Part shown: one piece after another, positions 1 through 5,050 of the stretch | Layout of the letters: the number at the start of each line of letters is the position of its first letter | Numbering within the stretch: the first letter of the stretch is position 1 | NCBI GenBank assembly: GCA_029907055.1 | Contig: JARYMO010000117.1 | Span: 1-5,276 of the forward strand | Direction: 5' to 3' | From: Syntrophomonadaceae bacterium | Lineage (GTDB): Bacteria; Bacillota; Syntrophomonadia; Syntrophomonadales; Syntrophothermaceae | Length of the DNA: 5,276 nt | Notes under the pieces: generated by a model | Databases searched by the model: none | The model's input: only the letters and a program-made list of their open reading frames with translations | What the model was told of the DNA's origin: nothing | Made by a program: the position numbers and the translations under genes

Positions 1-611
1 GGGCTGCCAGCCGTGATGACAGCGCTGCCCTGCAGGTGGTGAAGAGCCTGGTGCAGGAGGAGCGTCTGTGCGTGCGCGATTTTCCGATGACCAGGGAACC
101 ACGCGAGCTGGAGCAGTGCTGGCGGGAGGTTGCGGGCGAGATCGCCGCCATGGCGCACCAGGGCATGGAGGTGGCCTTCCTCACCCTGGGTGACGCCCTG
201 ACCTACAGCACCTACAACTACGTGCTGGAATGGCTGCAGAGAATGCTGCCCGAAGGGACGGTAACCACGGTGCCCGGGGTCACCTCCTTCGCCGCCGCCA
301 GTGCCGAGGCCAATTGCCCGCTGGTGAGCGGGGACCAGGTGCTCAGCGTCATTCCGCTGCCGGCCGGTCCCCTGGAAGGTCTGGCCCCCCTGGTCCGCCA
401 CAGCGATGTCGTGGTGTTCATGAAGATCGGCAACCGCCTGGGGGAACTGCTGGAGTGGCTGCAGCAGGAGGCGCCGGGCTGCAGCGGAGTGTTCGCCTCC
501 CGCGTGGGGACCCCGCAGCAGTACGTGTGCCGCGACCTGGCGGGCCTGCCCGAGGGGGTCAGCGGCTACATGAGCGTGCTGCTGGTCAACAAGAAGGGGG
601 GCGCAGCGTGA
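1..611 (+). CDS. cbiL: Cobalt-factor II C20-methyltransferase CbiL, 5'-truncated by the window edge
   Basis: CbiL transfers a methyl group from S-adenosylmethionine to C20 of cobalt-factor II (cobalt-sirohydrochlorin) in the cytoplasm, the first methylation after cobalt insertion. The frame is open from the first complete codon at nt 3 (reads AASRDDSAALQVVKSLVQ), so the GTG at 36 is an internal valine and not the start. By comparison with the family (about 230 residues), roughly 30-40 N-terminal residues, including the first glycine-rich GxGPG loop, lie upstream. Visible family motifs are FLTLGDALTYSTY (about nt 177-215), VPGVTSFAAASAEANCPL (about nt 270-323), VVFMKIGNRL (about nt 411-440), ASRVGTPQQ and a C-terminal YMSVLLVNKK. 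The stop overlaps the cbiF start in a GTGA, indicating translational coupling. CobI, the aerobic-pathway equivalent, is the close alternative name, but the neighbouring cbiG and cbiX-type genes favour CbiL. Confidence 0.96.
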   Translation, partial: AASRDDSAALQVVKSLVQEERLCVRDFPMTREPRELEQCWREVAGEIAAMAHQGMEVAFLTLGDALTYSTYNYVLEWLQRMLPEGTVTTVPGVTSFAAASAEANCPLVSGDQVLSVIPLPAGPLEGLAPLVRHSDVVVFMKIGNRLGELLEWLQQEAPGCSGVFASRVGTPQQYVCRDLAGLPEGVSGYMSVLLVNKKGGAA

Positions 612-1351
612 AGGTCTACTTCGTGGGAGCCGGCCCGGGAGCGCCCGACCTCATCACGGTGCGGGGGCGGCAGCTGCTGGAACGCTGCCCGGTGGTCATG
701 TACGCGGGGTCCCTGGTGGACCGGGCCCACCTCGAGCACGCGCGAGCGGCGGTGGAGGTGCACGATACCTCGGCCATGACCCTGGCCGACATCGGGCGCG
801 TGTTCCAGGCCGCCAGGGCGCGGGACCTGGACGTGGTGCGCCTGCACACCGGTGATCCGTCGCTGTACGGTGCCGTCCGGGAACAGATGGAGCTGTGCGA
901 GGAGTTGGGCATCGAGTACGAGGTGGTGCCGGGGGTCAGTTCGGTGTTTGCGGCTGCTGCGGCCCTGCGCGTGGAACTGACCGTACCGGGAGGAACGCAG
1001 ACCCTCATCTGTTCGCGGCTGCAAGGCCGCACCCCGGTGCCGGCAGCAGAGAACCTCGCGGACCTGGCCGCGCACCGCAGCAGCCTGGCCCTCTTCCTGA
1101 GCGTCCAGGAGATGGAGGAAGTGACGCGACAGTTGCGGGAGGTGCTGCCGGCCACCACTCCGGTGGCGGTGGTCTCGCGGGTGTCGTGGCCGGATGAGCA
1201 GGTCGTGCGCGGCACGCTGGAAGACATTGCTGGCCGGGTGGCCGCCGCCGGCATCCGCAGGACGGCCATCATCCTGGTGGGGGACGCGCTGGCCAGCGCG
1301 GGCGGGAAATCCCGCCTGTACGCGGAGGACTTTCACCATGGCTACCGCTGA
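608..1351 (+). CDS. cbiF: Cobalt-precorrin-4 C11-methyltransferase CbiF
   Basis: CbiF methylates C11 of cobalt-precorrin-4, using S-adenosylmethionine, to give cobalt-precorrin-5A, the substrate of CbiG encoded next. The protein is 247 residues, the usual size for this tetrapyrrole methylase family. It shows VYFVGAGPGAPDLITVRG (residues 3-20), MYAGSLV (31-37), HTGDPSLYGA (80-89, the SAM-site loop), EVVPGVSSVFAAAAAL (105-120), LTVPGGTQTLI (124-134) and a C-terminal TAIILVGDAL (219-228). YAGSL and TGDPSLYGA separate it from CbiL and CbiH. The GTG at 608 was chosen because it places the first beta strand at the N terminus, overlaps the cbiL stop as GTGA, and has AAGGGGGG at 594-601, 6 nt upstream. 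The same frame stays open back to about 230, but that upstream part is a shadow of cbiL. The 3' end overlaps cbiG by 14 nt. Confidence 0.97.
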   Translation: MKVYFVGAGPGAPDLITVRGRQLLERCPVVMYAGSLVDRAHLEHARAAVEVHDTSAMTLADIGRVFQAARARDLDVVRLHTGDPSLYGAVREQMELCEELGIEYEVVPGVSSVFAAAAALRVELTVPGGTQTLICSRLQGRTPVPAAENLADLAAHRSSLALFLSVQEMEEVTRQLREVLPATTPVAVVSRVSWPDEQVVRGTLEDIAGRVAAAGIRRTAIILVGDALASAGGKSRLYAEDFHHGYR

Positions 1352-2132
1352 GCGGGAGGTGGTAATCCTGTCGCTGGAAGGTCCGGGCATGACGGTGGGC
1401 CAATCGCTGGCCCGCCGACTGCCAGGACGGCTGGTCAGGGCACCGCGGCCTGGCCCGGGGGTGGGAGAGCTGGTCCGCCAGCATTTTGGCTGCTGCCGGG
1501 GCATGGTGCTGGTGATGGCCAGCGGCATCGCGGTGCGGGCCCTGTCCGGCCTGCTGCACAGCAAGCACGAGGACCCGGGCGTGGTGGTGGTGGACCGGGC
1601 AGGGCGGTACGCGGTGAGCCTGGTGGGCGGTCACGAGGGCGGGGCCAACCAGCTGGCCTGTGACGTGGCGGACATCCTGGGAGCTGAGCCCGTCATCACC
1701 ACTGCCTCCGAATCAGAAAAGCACGTCGCGGTGGGGCTCGGCTATCGCTGCCATGCTTCTGCCGCTGACCTGGAAGCGGCGGTGCGGGAGGGCCTGGCCC
1801 GTTGCGACCTGCGGCCTGAACAGGTCCGCTTCTTGGCTACTGCCGGGTGCAAGCGGGCGCAGGGGCTCCTGTACCAGGTGGGGGCCAGCCTGGGGGCCCT
1901 GGTCCGCCACCTGCCGCACCAGTGGCTGGCGCTTAAGGAGGGCGTTTCCCCCGATTCGGCGGCGGCGATGCGGCATCTTGGAGTGAAAGGGGTTTCGGAA
2001 CAGTGCGCACTGTTGAGCCTGAACAACGCCCGCATCCTGCTTCCCCGCACCCGCCTGGGACCAGTGACGGTGGCGGTGGCGGCGGAGCCATCGCCGTGGT
2101 CGGACTGGGGCCGGGGGGAGAAGAGGACATGA
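1338..2132 (+). CDS. cbiG: Compact cobalt-precorrin-5A hydrolase CbiG lacking the central domain
   Basis: CbiG opens the delta-lactone of cobalt-precorrin-5A and releases the C20 carbon as acetaldehyde, giving cobalt-precorrin-5B for CbiD. The ATG at 1338 has GGAGGA at 1324-1329, 8 nt upstream, and overlaps the cbiF 3' end by 14 nt. The 264-residue product is short for the family (Salmonella CbiG is about 350). The N-terminal domain is clear: CCRGMVLVMASGIAVRAL (52-69), DPGVVVVD (79-86), SLVGGHEGGANQLA (94-107) and EPVITTASE (117-125). The C-terminal domain follows at once: HVAVGLGYRCHASAADLEAAV (129-149), RFLATAGCKR (164-173), GVKGVSEQCALLSL (215-228) and ILLPRTRLGPVTVAVA (233-248). The central domain of roughly 90-100 residues normally lying between them is absent. 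The usual GIGCRRGTS-like motif is altered to GLGYRCHAS. Residues after about 249 are read through cbiH sequence out of frame and look unconserved. Family assignment is firm; full activity is inferred. Confidence 0.94.
   Translation: MATAEREVVILSLEGPGMTVGQSLARRLPGRLVRAPRPGPGVGELVRQHFGCCRGMVLVMASGIAVRALSGLLHSKHEDPGVVVVDRAGRYAVSLVGGHEGGANQLACDVADILGAEPVITTASESEKHVAVGLGYRCHASAADLEAAVREGLARCDLRPEQVRFLATAGCKRAQGLLYQVGASLGALVRHLPHQWLALKEGVSPDSAAAMRHLGVKGVSEQCALLSLNNARILLPRTRLGPVTVAVAAEPSPWSDWGRGEKRT
2081..2087 (+). promoter_or_regulatory. Candidate ribosome binding site favouring GTG 2096 for cbiH
   Basis: GGCGGAG lies 8 nt before GTG 2096 inside the end of the cbiG frame. It is a moderate Shine-Dalgarno match with good spacing. 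The competing site for GTG 2003 is AGGGG at 1988-1992 with a 10-nt spacer. The site here sits in a repetitive GGTGGCGGTGGCGGCGG tract, so part of the match may be coincidental. Confidence 0.4.
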
Positions 2133-2818
2133 CGGTGCGGGCCCGCCGTGCCATCGCCGAGGCGGAGATGGTGGTGGGGTACCGTCTCTACGTGGAGATG
2201 GTGCGCGGCATGTCCTGTTACCGGGGCCAGGCGGTATACGCCAACGGGATGACCAGGGAGGCTGAGCGTGCGGCACGCGCGGTGGAGGCAGCCATGGCGG
2301 GACGCAAGGTGGCGGTGGTGTCGGGAGGGGACCCCGGCGTGTTCGGGATGGCCGGACTGGTGTTGGAGACAATAGCCGCCAGGCAATGCGGGGTGCCGGT
2401 GACCGTCATCCCCGGGGTGCCGGCTGCCAACGCCGCTGCCGCCCTGCTGGGAGCGCCGCTGACCCGTGACTACGCCACCATTTCCCTCAGCGATCGCCTG
2501 ACCCCGCTGGAGGAGATACTGGAGCGGGTGAGGGCCGCCGCCCGGGCCGGGTTCGTGCTGGCGCTCTACAACCCGCGCAGCCGCTCGCGTTCGCAGCCCT
2601 GGCAGCTCACCGTGCGGCTGCTGCAGGAGCTGCTGCCCCCTGCCACGGTGGTGGGGCTGGCGCGCAACGTGGGGAGGGGGGAGGAGTCGGTGGACCTCAC
2701 CACCGTGGGCGAACTCCACCAGGCGCAGGTGGACATGTCCACCACGGTGCTGGTCGGGATCGCGGCCACGCGGGTGTGGAACCGTCACATGATTACGCCC
2801 AGGGGGTATGTGTTGTGA
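2096..2818 (+). CDS. cbiH: Cobalt-precorrin-3 C17-methyltransferase (ring contraction) CbiH; start uncertain
   Basis: CbiH methylates C17 of cobalt-precorrin-3 and drives ring contraction to cobalt-precorrin-4, the CbiF substrate. From GTG 2096 the protein is 240 residues, close to Salmonella CbiH (241). It shows VGLGPGGEEDMT (2-13), VVGYRLYVEM (26-35), VVSGGDPGVFGMAGLVLE (74-91), VTVIPGVPAANAAAALLGAPL (about 102-122), ISLSDRLTPLEEI (129-141), LALYNPRSRSR (155-165) and the terminal MITPRGYVL (232-240). The start is ambiguous. GTG 2096 has GGCGGAG at 2081-2087, 8 nt upstream, but removes about three residues (AIA) of the first beta strand. The only other in-frame start, GTG 2003, adds 31 residues ending in a run of six glycines and overlaps cbiG by 130 nt. 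Third-position GC of this frame is poor before about 2070 and good afterwards, which argues against the long form. A -1 frameshifted CbiG-CbiH fusion is the third option. The 3' end overlaps cbiJX as GTGA. Confidence 0.93.
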   Translation: MVGLGPGGEEDMTVRARRAIAEAEMVVGYRLYVEMVRGMSCYRGQAVYANGMTREAERAARAVEAAMAGRKVAVVSGGDPGVFGMAGLVLETIAARQCGVPVTVIPGVPAANAAAALLGAPLTRDYATISLSDRLTPLEEILERVRAAARAGFVLALYNPRSRSRSQPWQLTVRLLQELLPPATVVGLARNVGRGEESVDLTTVGELHQAQVDMSTTVLVGIAATRVWNRHMITPRGYVL

Positions 2819-3972
2819 TACTGGTGGTGGGTGGGACAACGGAGGGGCTGGAACTGTGCCGGGTCCTCTCGCAGGTGGGCAGGCCCTTCGCGGTCACCGT
2901 GGCGTCAGACTACGGGTACCAGCTTTTCCGCGATGTCCTGGGGCCGGAAGTGGTGGTCCGGGGCCCACTGGGAGCGGAGGACTTCGTGCGGGTGATGGAA
3001 GAGCGGAGCGTCGAGGCGGTGGTCGATGCCGCCCATCCCTTTGCGCGGCAGGTGCACGCGGAAGCGGCGCGGGCTGCGAGTGCCCGGGGCGTGAAACTGG
3101 TGCGCCTGGCCCGTCCGGCGGCCTCGCCTGCCGGCGCTGGGGTGCACACCTTCGGCTCGCTGGAGGCCATGGGGGCCTGGGTGCAGCGGCAGGGTCCGGT
3201 GCGCACGCTGGTCACCACCGGTGTTCGTTCCCTCCCGGTGTTGGCCCCCTTCCTGGAGCGCAGCACCACCTGGGTGAGGGTGCTGCCCTCGGCGGACAGC
3301 CTGCAGGCCGCCGTCGCCCTGGGGTTCGCCCCTTCGCACATCCTGGCCATGCAGGGCCCCTTCTCCCGCGAGTTCAATGCGGCCCTGCTGCGCGGCTGGG
3401 ACATCCAGTTGCTGCTGACCAAGGATTCGGGCCGCGAGGGAGCCCTGCAGGCCAAGCTGGAGGCAGCCCGCGAATGCGGCTGCCAGGTCGCGGTGTGGCG
3501 GCATCCCCAGGAAGGCGATGCCACGGCCTGCACCTCGGTGGCCGAGGTGTGTGCGCAGCTGGGCATCCCCTGCACCACCGCAGACGAGGAGTGGCGGGTG
3601 CTGCTGGTCGGACACGGCAGCAAGCGGCCGGCCGCCAACCAGGGCCTCTACCAACTGGCTGGTCTGCTCCAGCGGTTGCCGGGGATGGGCCCGGTCACGG
3701 TGGGCTTTCTGCAGATGGCCGAGCCTGGCGTGGAACAGGCCTTCGCAGCCATGGCCGAAGGCGGGGCCCACCGCATCGTGGTGATGCCGTGCTTCCTCTT
3801 CGAGGGAGCACACGTGGCTTCCGACCTGCCGGAAACCCTGGCCGCCCTGCGGCTGCGCTATCCCCGCGTGGAGGTGAAGCTGGCGGCCGCACTGGGCCCT
3901 TCCGCGCAGCTGGCCGAGATATGCCGGTTGCGCATCGAGCAGGCCAAGGCCTCTGGCGGCGCCGGGGAGTGA
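2815..3972 (+). CDS. cbiJ: Fusion of cobalt-precorrin-6A reductase CbiJ with short-type cobaltochelatase CbiX
   Basis: This 385-residue protein joins two pathway enzymes. Residues 1-~253 are CbiJ/CobK, the NAD(P)H-dependent reductase of cobalt-precorrin-6A: ILVVGGTTEGLEL (2-14), VDAAHPFARQVH (70-81), LVTTGVRSLP (132-141), ILAMQGPFSREFNAALL (176-192) and LLTKDSGREG (200-209). Residues ~258-378 are a CbiX(S)-like sirohydrochlorin cobaltochelatase: RVLLVGHGSKRPAANQG (261-277), VTVGFLQMAEPGVEQAF (294-310) and VVMPCFLFEGAHVASDLPE (322-340). His267 and His333 match the two metal-handling histidines of the small chelatase family, and the domain is about the size of a stand-alone CbiXS. The linker is short (~254-260, TTADEEW). 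GTG 2815 was chosen because it starts right before the first beta strand, overlaps the cbiH stop as GTGA and has AGGGGG at 2801-2806, 8 nt upstream. The fusion is in one continuous frame with no sign of frameshift. Confidence 0.95.
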   Translation: MILVVGGTTEGLELCRVLSQVGRPFAVTVASDYGYQLFRDVLGPEVVVRGPLGAEDFVRVMEERSVEAVVDAAHPFARQVHAEAARAASARGVKLVRLARPAASPAGAGVHTFGSLEAMGAWVQRQGPVRTLVTTGVRSLPVLAPFLERSTTWVRVLPSADSLQAAVALGFAPSHILAMQGPFSREFNAALLRGWDIQLLLTKDSGREGALQAKLEAARECGCQVAVWRHPQEGDATACTSVAEVCAQLGIPCTTADEEWRVLLVGHGSKRPAANQGLYQLAGLLQRLPGMGPVTVGFLQMAEPGVEQAFAAMAEGGAHRIVVMPCFLFEGAHVASDLPETLAALRLRYPRVEVKLAAALGPSAQLAEICRLRIEQAKASGGAGE

Positions 3973-3988
3973 CCGCATTCGCATTCAC

Positions 3989-4008
3989 GGCCCGGGAGGA
4001 GGCGGGCC
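3989..4008 (+). promoter_or_regulatory. GC-rich hairpin downstream of cbiJX
   Basis: GGCCCG (3989-3994) can pair with CGGGCC (4003-4008) around an 8-nt loop, GGAGGAGG, that itself looks like a Shine-Dalgarno sequence. The hairpin begins 16 nt after the cbiJX stop. No U-tract follows, so it is not a standard rho-independent terminator. It could protect the upstream mRNA 3' end or set relative expression of the transporter genes. That role is inference. Confidence 0.4.
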
Positions 4009-4029
4009 CGGGAGGATGATTCCGGGAGG
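3992..4029 (+). repeat. Three direct copies of CCGGGAGG
   Basis: The octamer CCGGGAGG occurs at 3992-3999, 4008-4015 and 4022-4029, with starts 16 and 14 nt apart. The first two copies contribute to the hairpin stem and loop sequence. The copies resemble ribosome-binding sequence, but none sits at proper spacing before cbiM. It may be a duplicated operator, part of an RNA structure, or chance in G-rich DNA. Confidence 0.45.
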
Positions 4030-4070
4030 CCAGGAAGCGCGGTGATGTTGGCGTGACTGGAGCTGGCGAG

Positions 4071-4079
4071 AAAGGAGTG
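4071..4079 (+). promoter_or_regulatory. Strong ribosome binding site of cbiM
   Basis: AAAGGAGTG contains the AGGAG core at 4073-4077, 8 nt before GTG 4086. It is the best Shine-Dalgarno match in the window and decides the cbiM start. It fits with cbiM being translated independently, since it is the only complete gene here that does not overlap its predecessor. Confidence 0.8.
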
Positions 4080-4085
4080 TGACCC

Positions 4086-4760
4086 GTGCACATCATGGAA
4101 GGATTCCTTCCCCTGGGCCACGCCGTGGCCTGGACTGCCGCGGCAGCACCGTTCGTGGTGGCGGGTGCCCGGCAGGTGGGGAAGCAGGCGCGCGAGAACC
4201 CGGAAACGAAGATCGGGACCGGCATGGCGGGGGCCTTCGTGTTTGTCCTCTCCGCCCTCAAGCTGCCGTCGGTGGCCGGGAGTTGCTCGCATCCGACTGG
4301 GACCGGCCTGGGGGCCATTCTGGTGGGGCCCGGCCCCATGGCGGTGCTGAGCTGTATCGTGCTGCTGTTCCAGGCCCTGTTGCTGGCCCACGGTGGCCTG
4401 ACCACCCTGGGAGCCAACACCTTCTCCATGGGGGTGGTGGGGCCGTGGGTGGCCTTCGGCGTATTCTGCCTCTGTCGCCGCGCCAGGCTTCCGCTGGCGG
4501 TCCAGGTGTTCCTGGCCGCGGCGCTGGGGGACCTGGCCACCTACCTGACCACGTCCTGTCAGCTGGCACTGGCCTTTCCCGATCCCACTCACGGGTTCCT
4601 GGGGTCGCTGGCCAAGTTCATGGGGGTGTTCATGGTGACCCAGGTGCCGCTGGCTATCGCGGAGGGGGTTCTCAGCGTCATGGTGGTCCAGGCGCTGCGC
4701 CGCAATCCGGAAGTAGCCAGCACGGGTCTCCTGCAGGCAAGGGCGGGGGTGGACGCATGA
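4086..4760 (+). CDS. cbiM: Cobalt ECF transporter substrate-binding membrane subunit CbiM
   Basis: CbiM is the substrate-specific integral membrane component (S component) of the cobalt ECF importer CbiMNQO. The 224-residue protein begins with the diagnostic MHIMEGFLPLGHAVAW. In the related NikM and CbiM proteins the N-terminal Met1-His2 and a downstream histidine form the metal site; here these are His2 and His69 in SVAGSCSHPTGTGLGAILVGP (62-82). Several hydrophobic segments are visible, including WTAAAAPFVVAGA (16-28), GAFVFVLSALKL (49-60), a long stretch in about 81-103, the GVVGPWVAFGVFCL region and AKFMGVFMVTQVPLAIAEGVLSVMVV near the C terminus. There is no cleavable signal peptide ahead of MHI in this start. 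GTG 4086 is fixed by the family N terminus and the AAAGGAGTG site. The stop overlaps cbiN as ATGA. Nickel rather than cobalt is possible in this family, but the B12 context points to cobalt. Confidence 0.97.
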   Translation: MHIMEGFLPLGHAVAWTAAAAPFVVAGARQVGKQARENPETKIGTGMAGAFVFVLSALKLPSVAGSCSHPTGTGLGAILVGPGPMAVLSCIVLLFQALLLAHGGLTTLGANTFSMGVVGPWVAFGVFCLCRRARLPLAVQVFLAAALGDLATYLTTSCQLALAFPDPTHGFLGSLAKFMGVFMVTQVPLAIAEGVLSVMVVQALRRNPEVASTGLLQARAGVDA

Positions 4761-5050
4761 GAAGGAGATTGGCGGCGATGGGCCTGGCGGCATGGATCCT
4801 GTTGGCGGCGGCACCGGCCGCATGGGCGGACGGCGGCGAGGCAGTGGAACTGAAGGGCAGCGATGACCGGGCGGCCGAAGCGGTGGCCGAGATCGCCCCT
4901 GGCTACCGCCCGTGGGCGCAGCCCCTGTGGGAACCGGGCGGAATGTTCAGCGAGGAGCTGATCTTTACCCTGCAGGCCGCCACGGGCGCGCTGGTGCTGG
5001 GGTACCTGGCAGGGTTCCTGCGTGGCAAGACCCGCAGGGAAGGTCCGTGA
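4757..5050 (+). CDS. cbiN: Cobalt ECF transporter auxiliary subunit CbiN
   Basis: CbiN is the small membrane protein that works with CbiM to load the metal in CbiMNQO transporters. The product is 97 residues, normal for the family. It has two transmembrane segments: an N-terminal one (about residues 6-24, MRRR then AMGLAAWILLAAAPAAWA, possibly a signal anchor) and a C-terminal one (about 69-88, IFTLQAATGALVLGYLAGFL). The conserved extracytoplasmic loop between them reads KGSDDRAAEAVAEIAPGYRP (33-52) and PWAQPLWEPGGMFSEELIF (52-70). The charged tail GKTRREGP fits the cytoplasmic side. The ATG at 4757 overlaps the cbiM stop as ATGA. The upstream ribosome site (GGGGGTGG) is weak, so coupling to cbiM translation is likely. 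Confidence 0.95.
   Translation: MRRRLAAMGLAAWILLAAAPAAWADGGEAVELKGSDDRAAEAVAEIAPGYRPWAQPLWEPGGMFSEELIFTLQAATGALVLGYLAGFLRGKTRREGP

Larger units (their letters stand above)
3973..4085 (+). other. Intergenic leader between cbiJX and cbiM
   Basis: This is the only non-coding gap in the window (113 nt), separating the biosynthetic block from the cobalt transporter genes. It contains a GC-rich hairpin, three CCGGGAGG repeats and the cbiM ribosome binding site. There is no convincing sigma-70 -35/-10 pair and no T-run that would mark an intrinsic terminator, so read-through from cbiJX into cbiM is likely. A full cobalamin riboswitch is about 200 nt with a conserved GCCACTG-type box; neither fits here. 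Tiny reading frames exist (for example ATG 4016 to TGA 4045, nine codons, followed by ATG 4045 to TGA 4056), but nothing supports their translation. Confidence 0.6.

Noticed and set aside
36..38. GTG 36 as the start of the first gene
   Set aside because: The frame is open and CbiL-like up to the window edge, and about 30-40 family residues are still missing, so this is an internal codon of a truncated gene.
566..1564. Long open frame on the minus strand (about 332 codons) opposite cbiF and cbiG
   Set aside because: It overlaps two clear genes, has histidine-, arginine- and proline-rich composition typical of antisense frames in high-GC DNA, and shows no domain I recognise. The same holds for the other minus-strand frames at 1742-2839, 2905-3984 and 3858-4823.
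3989..4010. Intrinsic terminator after cbiJX
   Set aside because: The hairpin has only a 6-bp stem with an 8-nt loop and is followed by purine-rich sequence with no T-run.
2808..4019. Long plus-strand frame (about 403 codons) overlapping cbiJX
   Set aside because: It is glycine-, alanine- and arginine-rich shadow coding in the +2 frame of a well-supported gene, with no conserved motif.
4016..4056. Leader micro-ORFs (nine codons from ATG 4016, then four codons from ATG 4045)
   Set aside because: The spacing of SD-like sequence to ATG 4016 is zero or 13 nt, the peptides have no recognisable content, and such short frames are expected by chance.
4020..4085. Possible cobalamin riboswitch core (GCCAGGAAGCGCGGTGA and following bases)
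   Set aside because: It faintly recalls the GGGAAGCCGGTGA part of cobalamin riboswitches, but the GCCACTG-type box and the paired elements are not found and the leader is too short.
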